Assembly: GCA_016987375.1 (NCBI GenBank)
Contig: PJRA01000216.1
Span: forward strand, 723,564-749,208
From: Brachionus koreanus
Lineage: Eukaryota; Rotifera; Eurotatoria; Ploima; Brachionidae
DNA length: 25,645 nucleotides
Reading direction: 5' to 3'
Shown here one piece after another: positions 7,593 through 19,500 of the stretch. A program made the translations under genes and the position numbers. Below the pieces are notes generated by a model. It had not been told where the DNA came from and ran no database searches. It saw only the letters and a program-made list of their open reading frames with translations. How positions within the stretch are numbered: the stretch's first letter is position 1; each line of letters begins with the position of its first letter.

Positions 7593-10500
7593 GTAATTTG
7601 ATTTTTACTTTAGATTAAGAAAAATCTGACAAATTCATAATCTAAAAATTTGAAAAAAATTTCATTTCATTTTTTTCGTAAATTTTTTACTTCTAGATAT
7701 TTTTGGTCAGAAAAATTTATAAATATTATTTGGTATGCTAATTCTAATTTAATTACTTTTCTGGTAATAGAAATTTTTGCGTCGGGCTAACTCGATCCGA
7801 CCGTCTAAAACCATAGCTCCTGGGCTTAACACTCAAATGACCGGTGTCAATTTGACACCTTTTTTTATGCTTTATATCTTTGTTACCGTTCACCAGATTT
7901 TCAAAATTCCAATTTTATTCAAAAATATTTATCATATAATTATTTATTTATTTAAAGTTTAAGTCCCATGGACAAATTGAAGTATGATATAAAAAAAAAA
8001 TTATAAAAAATTATAATCAAATTAAAGTCTTTTTTAAGATTATTAATTTAATAATAATACTAGTTATTTCGTTTTCCACTCTTTTATTTTGATAAGTTAT
8101 ATTTTCTATATTAAAAATTATTTTTTTAATTTGAAAAAGGTTTTTAATTTACTTATTAAGAATAAGTTGATTTTAATTTAGTTAGTTAAGAAAATTTTTC
8201 AATTTGAATAAATATTATTTTTTATTAATTTTAAGACCAGCAAGTGAAAACTTGTTGAATTAAATTTTTAAAAAATTTCATAATAATTAGTTCGAGACTT
8301 TTTAATGAAATTTTCTAATTTTTTTCACCATTTAGACGCTCTCTTAGCTAATTTTTTTCCCTAATTGTCTGTGAATTTTGGAACAAAAAAAAAAACATTG
8401 AAAATTAAAATAATTTTATTTGTTTTGGTCTAAAACTAGCTCTGCAAGATGTAACAGCTGATATCACGTCTATAAAGTCCAAATTGTCCAAATTAGAATT
8501 CAGGCAAGCACTATATGCATTAAGAAATTATTTTGAAGATAAATTTTGGATGATAAAAACTTTGTATCAGCTGTTACATTTTGCATAGAAAGTTTTAGAC
8601 CTTAACAAAAGAATTATTTTAGTCTTTATTTTATTTTTTATTTTATTTTTGGTCAAAAATTTTATTTAAAATTTAACATAAAAAAGTGCCAATTATTTTT
8701 ATTTATTCGATTTTTTAACTAAGAAATTAAATTTAAAATTTTTTTTTTTAAATTTGAAAATAAAAATATTTTGTCTAAATTCTCTTTAAAAATTTAAGTA
8801 CTTTGTCACTACAATCTTTAAAATCAATTATTTAAGGGAGCTGAATTGAGCAAAAGCACCAATGCCTTAAAATCCAAGCCCAATGACTATAAAGAAGAAG
8901 ATTTTTCGCCAGTTAACAAACTCGTTAGTGCATTTCCAAACAATGGTACCCTCGAGCCATTTGAAAAACGTCCTATATTTTTTCGATTCAGTCCACAGTA
9001 AAAACAAAATAAATATTTTAATTTGTTATTAGCTTAAATTAATATTTTTTTAAAAAGATTTAAAAGCCCTCAGACAGGATTTTTGACCACACTTCAACCA
9101 CCACCAAGACGTGATTATGCAGTGTTTTTGTTCTTTGAACTATTAGGAAACAATAAACGAACTGAGGTTGCCATTACGGGCACTGCGTTGCCAATTTTGC
9201 TCCGCTTAGAACCAGAAGAAATGGATTTTGGTAGTTGTGTTATCGGACAAAAAAAAGAGATCAAAGCAGTCATATGCAATGACTCCGAATTAAAAGACAT
9301 AAGATTTCGCTTTAAAAAAGTGGCTAATTATACAGTTAGTCCGGCTTGTGGTCGAATACCACCAATGTCTAGCCGAAACGTGCTCGTCACATTTTTACCA
9401 CATCAAATGGGAACTTTTAATTACAACCTTAATTGTCAAGTTGTTGACAAAGTTGCTGATAGTAATAATCCATTGCATGAATATGATAAAGGTATTCGCG
9501 ACTTTCCGATAAGGTTGCATGGCCATGCATTAGCAATCACTCCAGAGCTGAATCCAAAACATAATAACGGTAGGCTTTTAAATTTATTTATTTTAGACTA
9601 AAAAATTTTTCATTTTTTTGTTTTTTAAAAAATAAACTAGAATTAAAAACAGGTAGATTTTTTTCCTAATGTTATTATTTGAATTGAATGCTGGCCTCTC
9701 CCAAAATTTTGTTTTTACTTTTTTTTAGCTTTAAAATATTTTAACTAAATTATTTTAATTTAGGCCTAGACCCAATTTTAACCAACGAAGTTGGCCTAAA
9801 TGTAAGCACAACTGTTCAGAGTCTCAAATCATTTAGCCCTAAAGTAACTGTCCAAAACGCAGCTAGAGATAGTTTGCATAAAATTTCTAGCTCTGAGAAA
9901 ATCATGCCTGGTAAAGAGTCTCAGTACAAAATCGCTTTTCCAAATGATCGTTCCAAAAGCATTGCTCCTTTCAATAGAAAAGAAAAGTTCAAGTAAATTT
10001 TTAATTTAAATTTTTATCTCTTAAAATATAAAGGACTTCATTTTTTAAATTATTTAGAACTTTGTATACAGGAGTTGATCGGTACAATTATGTAGATCCA
10101 GACTACTCTTATACTAAAGAAGAGTTGAACAGAATTGAAAAACATAAAATGATCTATAAACAATATATTGAAGATTTGAGATTTTTCCGTCAAGAAAAAC
10201 GACGCAACAAGTAAATTTAATAATTTTTTTTTTTAATTTTAAATTCTGATAAAAAAATATTAGCAACTAATTTGTCAATTATATTAACACATTTAGAATA
10301 AAAAATACGAAAAATTTTACATGGTTAAAAAAAAATTTTCGAAGAAATTTAAAAAAATTTAGGACTGGTTTAAGGAGTGTTTAAAGTCAAACTAGTTTTG
10401 AGTTCAATTTTGACAACTTTTCGAAAGTTTAGGGTGGATCATTTTTTGATATTCTAATCATTAAATCTAGCTCTCAAATTTTTTTTTATATATTTTATAA

Positions 10501-13500
10501 AATTTCAAAATTTTTGGTAAAACTGTATCCAGTAAACCTAAATTTCAGTTTCTATGCGTACATAGATAAAAGTAAAAATTTTGTGTAATTCGCAAATTTT
10601 GAAAAAAAAAAAATCTTTTTTTAATTTTATTGCAAATTAAATTTCATTTTACGTAGTATTTAAAAACCAAATTTTACAAGAATCTAAACCAAATATAAAA
10701 AATTAATTTTTTTATCTATTTACTCTAAGACAGCAAGATTGTTCTCGACTTATATATCATATCTTGGTTCTAAATAAAAACTTAACCTTAAAATTTGAAT
10801 TTCACTAACTCTTTATCTTGCTTTGATTTTCATTTTATATTTGTGTTTAGTTGGTTAACATCACAAGCACCAAACGAGTCAAAATGACTCGTTTGAAAAA
10901 TTTTTAAATCCTCATATTTTTTGAATGGATTTTTCAAATAAATATATCTGTTTTCAATTATGTAGATTTTAAAATTTTCTTTAAAAATTGATATTACTTT
11001 AGTTAATTAGTTATATTTTTAAAAAATGGGTTCGAATTACATCTTTTTGGGCTTTTTTCTTTCTAAAAAAAATTATTTGTTTGGAAAATTCTAATAATCT
11101 TAGTAATATAAATGCGTACTTATGTACGAATATAAATTAAATATTTTGTCAAGATGACATCTACTTTAGTACAGTATGTAAAACCTTGTGATGCATGATG
11201 ATTGGAAACAGTTTAATTTTTCATCTTCAAAATAGATCAAAATGTTGAGTTCTGAATAACTTGTATCTTCTGATAATGAATTTAAACAAGGAAAAGAATA
11301 ATCCAAGATTGATCATATGAAATATTTGTAAAGATTACCTAATGTTTTTGGTTTTAGACCTCATTACCTAATTATTATATTTATCACTCAATATTTTTAA
11401 TTTTTCTTCATTATTTTAAGTTAAAGATTAATTCAACACAAATTTTCATTTTCCTTTTGAAAAGCTATTTTCAACTTCTTCTTAAAAAAAATTATTCAAA
11501 TCATCAGCAAAGTCACTTTGACTTAACTTGTGATTTTGAAAAATTTAAAACGTATTAGTCATGACTTGCAATTGAATTTTTTCCACAATTTTTATGATGA
11601 AAAAAAGTATCTTTAAACACATTCGGAAATTAACAATAAAAAAAAATTAAAAAATTAGACATGTAAATTAAATGTTATAAAATTTTAAATTATAGTGAAA
11701 AAAAGCCATTACAACTTATGATTTGTTCTTAATTCAGACTTTTTTAGATTTTTTTTCATGACTTTTATACAAGTTTATATTGATCACTTGATGACCATTT
11801 ACATTTATTGCATCATGTTCAAATATACTAAAACTACCCTATTCTTACAATATCTTTAAAATTATTTATTTTTCAAAAGAGAGTTTAAAACCTATGAAAA
11901 CTCGGTGAATAATAATCTAATTCCTGCTGTTGGTCTGAAACCCCAAGAATTAAGCATAAAGGAATTAAAAAAAGAAGTTAATAAATCGAAAGGTATTTTT
12001 GTGTTTGTTTACAATTTAAAATTTAAAAAAAATTTTTTTAATTTCAAGACAAGTTTAATCTAAATCCAGATTGGCAATTGGTCAGCTCTGGTGAAATGGC
12101 TAATCAAGAAAAACAAATAAAAAATGCTAAAAATTCAGAAAATTCTCAAATTTTGAACAAAAGAGATAGAGAAAAAGTTAGTGTTCAATTAACACCGGCG
12201 CAAATTTACAAAATTATTGTTAGTAAGTACAAAATAATTATTTATTTATAAGTTTTTAACGTTATAAAAAATAAATAAATAATTATTCTAGATCCACCGG
12301 TTATTGACTTTGGTGAAGTTTCAGTCAAATCAGTTTCAATTAAAAACTTAGAATTCTTTAACACTTTGGACCAACCCATTCATATCGAATTGGAGACCGA
12401 TTGTGATGAACTTGGCAATACAAACCCTTGCGGTCAAGTAATTGCTCCCAATTCCAAAGGTGTTTTTCCAATAATATTTGAATCAAATATGGTACAAACC
12501 TTTCAAAGGTAAAAATTTCGGTTAATAAATTTTTTTTTCTTCTGAAATTTTTTCATTCTAATTTAAGATCAATTTCATATCGCATTAATTTTTATTATCG
12601 TCATCATGTGATTATTTTAGCTGAAGTCAAACTTCCATCTTTAAAGCTAAACACATACAATTTAGTCTTGACTCAACTATCTGGTGTCCAGCCTGATTTA
12701 TGCTATCGCTCTAACATCACCATCATAAATCCTTATAATACAACTACAGAATTTACTTGGATTCCTATTTACGGTGAACAAGGAACAGCTTTTTCGATTC
12801 GTCCAGCAAGTGGTGTGATTGAGCCATTCAAGGACTTGGAATGTGAAGTAGTCTGGCACGGATCATTTTTAGCACCTTTAAAAGGAACTTTTTCACTTCA
12901 AGCTCGTAGTGGAGAGGCCACAACTCTTAATTGTGAAGCTAAAGTATTTTATTAACAATTTTTTGTTCATTTCGTAATTATTTACTTGACTAATTTGATA
13001 ATGAAAAAATGATACAGACAGAGTGCTAATTAAAATGATTTATTCGAACTTTAAAAATTTTTAAATAACAAAAAAAATATTAATTCATTGATTTTTACCC
13101 TAATGTTTTTTATTTAAATTTTTTTAAGCGTTTATTTTAATAAAAAAAAAAACATATTAAAAATAGTTTGATAAGGTTACCAAAAATGTCTTTACCCTTA
13201 CTTCTTTAAAAAATGAATATTCTATTTTTAAAATTTTTTTTTCTAAATTACTAAACGATAAGATATAGAAGTGATTTTTGATATAAATTAATAAATGTTT
13301 AAAATTTTTAAGCTTGGATCAACTCAGCTTCAATTTATAAGTAGAAGATCAAACTTTGGCAAAATTCCGGTCAATTTAACCACTACTAAAACATTTTACT
13401 TAACCAATTCAGGATCGCACAACGCATTTTTTCAAGTAAAATAGCTTAGTTTACTTTAGCAGCAATATTTGGTTAAAAATTTATAGGTTCTTGATACAAA

Positions 13501-16500
13501 ACCAATACCTGGTATGGTCATTAGTCCAGCTTATGGTCTGGCCCCACTGAATGCATTAACAGCCATAAAATGTGAAATGAATCCAACTGAAATAATTAAG
13601 TTCGATGCTCGAGTTTTGATACAAATAAGAGGTGGCAAACAACTAGAGCTTAGGTTATCTGGTGAAAGTGAAGAGCCTATAGTTGATATCGATTTGGTAT
13701 TCAAACATTTTATTTAAATTTTTCATGGAATTATTTTTTTTCTCAAAGGCAAAATTTGAATTTGGTGGTATATTTTCTGGAGCTGTATCGCGAATGCCAT
13801 TCAAAATAGTCAATACCTCAAAAGTCAAAGCTCGTGTTGAATTTAATCTAAAAAGATATCATGATTTCGCAATAAAGCCTCAGAATAAATCAATTGAGTT
13901 GATAGAAAATCAAAGAAATTATGAATTGGTTGTAAATTCAGAAGAGACAGTTCCTCTTGAGCTAATTTTTGCGCCAACCGAAGTAGCCTCTTATGAGTTT
14001 GAACTGCCCATTTCGGTTAATCGACATGAAGAAAATTTTGATGAATACGCTTCATCATCTCCTTATACAGATTATACAAGTATAAGGGGTAAGACACCCA
14101 TGACTAGAAAGAGTTCCCGATTCTCTTTATTTAACTGTATACCGAAACGAAAAGTGATTGCAATCGGTCTTCGTCCTGCAATTGAAATTTCAAATCCAAA
14201 TATTAACTTTAAAATTCCAATAGCTTATTTTGAAAGGCTCAAAGATGGCGGATTTTTTGAAGCAAAAGTAAATTTTTTAAAAAATTAATTTTTATTAAAT
14301 TTTATTTTTTACTAGGGAACTCAATTGATAAACAAAAGTCACAAACCAGTCAAGTGGTGCATTGATTTGAGAAAATCTAATAAAGTTTTGGAGGATGGAA
14401 TATTTAAGCTATGTGATGGATCGTTGGTACCATTCATTAGCAATGACAAGAAAAGCCATGGTCCCGAGGGAGTTTTAGGCCCTAACGAAGCATGTGATTT
14501 AAATATTATTTTTAGTCCAAGTATTTTTAAAAATTCAAAATTAAAAAAAAATTTATAATTTAATTTAAAGATAAACCGGGTATTTACAACTGTACATTAC
14601 CAATTGTGATAAATAACTATTTTGAACAGCCTTTTTACCATATTTATGTTTTTGGAGAACTTCTAGAGCCAGCGATTAAGTTCGATCCAGAAGTATTGAT
14701 TCTTAGACCTGTTCCATTAGGAGTAAAGCTATCCGAACAGTTTTTCATCAAACAAGTTGGATATGAAAAGTAAATTTCTAGATGGAATTGGATTTTTTTA
14801 GGTTTAATTCATTCAAAATTTAGAAAATCAAGTTTAAAACTTGAAGTTCAAAATGCAAAGGCAATTAATGGCGACCTCATAAATGCTGTTGATGCTCAAT
14901 TTGTCAACGAACCAAGTATTTTATTTTATCAGTTGTTGAATTTTAGTTATATTAACTATTTAAGTAATTGATCCAAATAATGATCAAAATTTGATTGAAG
15001 TTAGCATCAGCTTTACATCAAATCAGCCAATATCAAATTCAGTAAAATTGAAATTTACCGATGACCAAAATAGAGAGTAAATTAGTATAATTTATTTGAA
15101 TATTTTTTTAAACTAAGAAAAAAAAAAGATTTTTCTACAATGTGGTGGTCACATCGGACAACTCTTTATTTACATGCTATGGATTTTTGGCTGATCATAA
15201 TTCTGATTATCAAATTGTTTTGGAAGCAGGACAGATAATGAAAGGAACTCGTCCCCAAAAACACACTTCAATTACTAGCGAATTATCTGGTGAACCAATT
15301 TTGAGACCATGCAGTAACACATCTAGACTAACAAATAATCAATCTGTAAGTCCGACTTTTGATATGAATGCTTCGGGTGGAGATCCGTCACCATTAAAAG
15401 ATAACGATGATGATATTCAAGCTGCTTTCAATGGAGATGTAGTAAGTTGACTTAGAAATTTTTAAAAATAAAAATTAATTTTTTTGGCATTAATAAATCT
15501 TTGAACAACAAACAAAAAATTAAAGCTGAAATAAAATTTTTCTTTAGGTCCTAAGCTCTTCTTACTAGGTGATGAAAAGCTTGTTTCACCAGAATTAAAT
15601 ATCTTAATTAAGGCAATGTGAAATTTTAGCAATAAAATTACAGTACAAAAGGAAAAATTCAACTTCAATTCAACAATTCTTTAATTAGTAATTTTGTTTC
15701 TCATTTTAATAAAAATTTCATATTTATTAAATGAACTTATTCAAAATTTAAGTTTTTTTTAAAGCTGTTTTTAATTTCTACTAGCTTATGCTCGAACAGA
15801 AAAACAAATAAAAAAATATTCTTTTCTAAGTGTGCAAAAATGACTCAGTAAATAATACAATAATCACTAAAGAGCTCAATGAAATCGACTTGAGTGGAAA
15901 TCAAAAGTAATGATCCTATGCTCCACAAGGAGTAAATAAGAAAGAAAAAAAATACAATATTGAACAAATTTGTACAAATGAATTCTAAGCTAAAAAATAT
16001 TTAGTTTTAGGAAAGAACGGATAGCTGAATTTTGAATTACTTCTTGAGATATGTGACAAGTATACTTCCTAATTATCTTTGTGTATCAGTTTATAATCTG
16101 ATGACTGAGTGATGATTGTTATTAATGTTATTTGATGGCGTGCATTTTACAGAAAAATGAAAGATATTTGGAGAGCTTAGAATTCATTTTGTTAAATTTG
16201 TCCACTGTTAAATACTGTTAAAAGAAAATTGAAAAATAGTACATAAATACATCCCTGAGCGACTTATCGCTGTATCCTTGAGTTTCTGACCAAATCATAC
16301 TAACAAACGACAAAAGAAAAATATATTAAAATTAATAATGCAAATTTTGTCAATTTTAACTTTTCTCTCAAAATTTTTAAATTTTTTCTTTTTCTCTTTC
16401 TTTCATCATCCATGAGGTGTTTTCTTGAGAATAAATATATAAAATTTTCCTGTTTACAAAATCATTTTTGCACAATTAGATAAAAAATTATATCATTTTT

Positions 16501-19500
16501 TCATTTTGTAATAAAATTTCAAATTGCCTCAATTTTTATCATTTTTTAAAGCAAAGAATGTTATTTAAATTTTAAATTTTTGTTTCTGTTTTTTGTTCCA
16601 AAATTCACCATACCATTTTCTTATTTGTTTAAAAAATATTTTTTTTAGACACCGAGCAATTTTAGATACAATTCTCGCTTATCAACCATAATGACCAAAG
16701 CCCAAGAGCCGATTGTTTTTCCATCATGCGAGCTTAATTCTGGAATATACGCATTCGAGGTTCTAAAAGCACTTCAACGATGGTTTAAGGTTAATGGTTG
16801 GCCTACATCACACAATTTAGTGCGTATACCAGAATCATTTAGAGCGTAATTAAACTTATTCAAAACTTTTTTAGAGACAAGTTTTAATTCTATTTAAGGG
16901 GCGTAAGTCGGAAGCCTTTGGACGATGGACCTGACAATATGCCACACCAGGACTCAATCAAAAGAGAGAATAAAACCATTTACGAAATGATAGGATTTTT
17001 GTGTGGCCGAATGTTACCTGCTATTCCATTAGGCGCTCCGATTCCAAACGATTTAACCGAAAGAGCTGTTCAATTTTATTGGCAACATAATGTCTTTTTA
17101 AAATTTTTAGAGTAATAGTTTTGACTTGATTATGGTCTTTTTTACGATTATATTTAGGACTGAAGGTGGTTGTGTAGCCCATGTAAAACCAGATCATCTT
17201 CTAGATGTGAAAGAGTTTGATCACTGGCTAGAAAAGTTAACAAACGAGCGAGATTTGGAAGAAAAAATTGGCTTCAGAGATGTTTCAACACAGAGCATAG
17301 AATCACCAAGTATTTCGGCTCAATTATTTCCATTTATTTCCAAAAAAGCCTGGCTTGACTGCCTTTTACAATTATTAAAAGTATTTTTAAATTTTAATTT
17401 AAATTAAAATCTTAAACTTAGATTAATTAGGTATGTGTATTGAATCGAATAACCCCAAAAGCATTCAAAACTTCGCCAGTTCCATATAACGAGGATCTAA
17501 CATTCCCAGATATAAAACCAGACCCTTTGACCAGCAATGTAAGCATTTTAAAATCTTACTTTATATTTTTTTAAATACTCAAAACCCAAATAGGGGTTTT
17601 TTCAACACTTTGTGTTACCTTTTCTTTTTACTTTTTATTCCATGAAAAAAAAAGCAAATATTGCAACAAAAAGTAATTAAGTTTAATATTTTTTAAATTT
17701 TATATCTTTTATTTTAAAAAAAATATATATATGAATATTTATGGAATTTTTTTAATAAATGAAGAATCAAAAAAAAAAGGTTTTAAGTCGTAAGTGATAA
17801 TCTGCAGAAATCTTTAAAAGTAGTATAATTACATTACATTTATCAAAAAAATATTTTCAATAAAAATATTTAAGAGCTTTGAAATTATTTTATTAGGAAA
17901 AAATCTCTTTTTTAAAATATTATAAATTCTTTTTCTAGAAAAACAATTCAAAATATAGTTAAAGCTTGTTATTTGAGTCTGTGTCAACTAAGGTTTTAAA
18001 TATTTAAATAAAGAAACGATTTTTAGGGATTTTATTTGGAAAGGGATAGGTCATTTAATTTTTAAGTTAAAAAAATGTTTAAAAATTTTACAAGTTTAAT
18101 TACACTAAGTCTTTTTTATTATTCTTTTTTCTTTCATTTTAATCACATGTCCAAACCATCGCAATCTTTTGTTCTTAATGCATTTACTTAATGGCTCTTA
18201 ATTTGTTCTTTTGTAAAGTTCAGTGTCTCAGGGCAGTGAGACAGATATTTGATTTTCGAAAATTATTTTCAGTTTTTTATTTAAAAAAAATATATTTTAT
18301 AAAAATTTTCTTTTCAAATTTAAATAATTAAATTTATATTTTATTTATAAAATTAATTATACTAAATGAATAGATATAAATAAAATTAAGTTTATTCGAA
18401 TAAAGTATTATCAATCACATTTTGCTTATATTTATGGCAAAGATTATTTAATTTTGGTCTCCAGTAGATATGCCAAAAGAGTTTGAAGATTGAAAAAAAT
18501 AAAAATCAATTTAAGGCTTTGATGCTTTCTGTAGATTAAACTGCCTGTTCAAGAAATCTAGGCAGTTTTTGAATCAATTCGATAAATTCAAATAAAAATG
18601 AAACAAATTCCTTTAAAATAAATAAAAAAAAAAGAAATTATTAAAATAATGGGCAATTTTTAAAATCATTTTTTTAATAAAAAAACCAAAATATATTTTA
18701 ATATTTTTGTATTTTAATATATTTTAATATATTTATTTTTTTAGATTTACAGTGTATCCGAGCGTATTCTGCTTACTTGGCTAAATTTTTGTTATGCCAA
18801 CTATAAAGATAAAATCTGGTATGAAAAAGAGCGAGGTGGTGAACCACCATCGAGATGGATAGTCAATTTTGATGTTGATCTAACAGATAGTTTGGCTATT
18901 GCAGCAGTTTTAGGCGCTTATTGTCCATTTTTGATTGAAACTCACTTAAAACGAATGTATGCTACAGCTGATACTGCCGAAAAGTGTTTTCATAACGCTC
19001 TCATTCTAATCGAGTGCTGTCGAAAGATAGGCCTTGATTATGACATTAATTCTTTGGATATTACCGATCCAAATTCCATTTCGCTTATTTTATTCTGTGC
19101 CTTTTTGTTTCAGAAACTTCCTCAGTATTTGCCGAGCTGTACCATTGATTTCAGCAGCCCTCTGCATCAAGTGGCTACTAGAGAAATAAAAGTGGCTAAT
19201 CCGAGCAATAAAAATATATTCTATGAAGCAATACTTATCGGTCCGAACAAGGATAATTTTAGTTTACCAAAAGGAATTGAGTTGCCTATTGGCTCTAAAT
19301 CAAATGCCCTGCTAAGTTTGGAATTTAATGCAAATAATTTAAAACCAGGCAATGCTTACTTAATACTAGTTGGAAAAAAAAGAGGAACAATACCTGCAGA
19401 TACAATCGTTTTCTACTTAAAAACATGCATTGATGAATTGACAGCAAAGGTAAGTTTTGTGTTTTTTTTTTTGTTTAATATTTTCGAATCTTGGTTAAAA

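Larger units (their letters stand above)
15442..16648 (+). other. Intron 21, 1.2 kb, with repeats and a possible alternative exon
   Basis: The first part holds a small open stretch followed by AATAAA (15556-15636), listed separately. From about 15780 to 16205 lies a foldback repeat. The remainder, to the exon 22 acceptor TTTTTTTAG, is AT-rich with no coding sign. Confidence 0.6.
17539..18744 (+). other. Intron 25, 1.2 kb, with a LINE relic
   Basis: An AT-rich intron. It holds the minus-strand non-LTR retrotransposon relic at about 18105-18180 and a hairpin at 18538-18568. The rest shows only poly-A/T and ATATTTTA-type simple repeats. Confidence 0.6.

Noticed and set aside
15462..15668. Minus-strand frame of 68 codons in intron 21
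   Set aside because: Phe/Lys/Ser-rich translation of AT-rich intron DNA with no domain.
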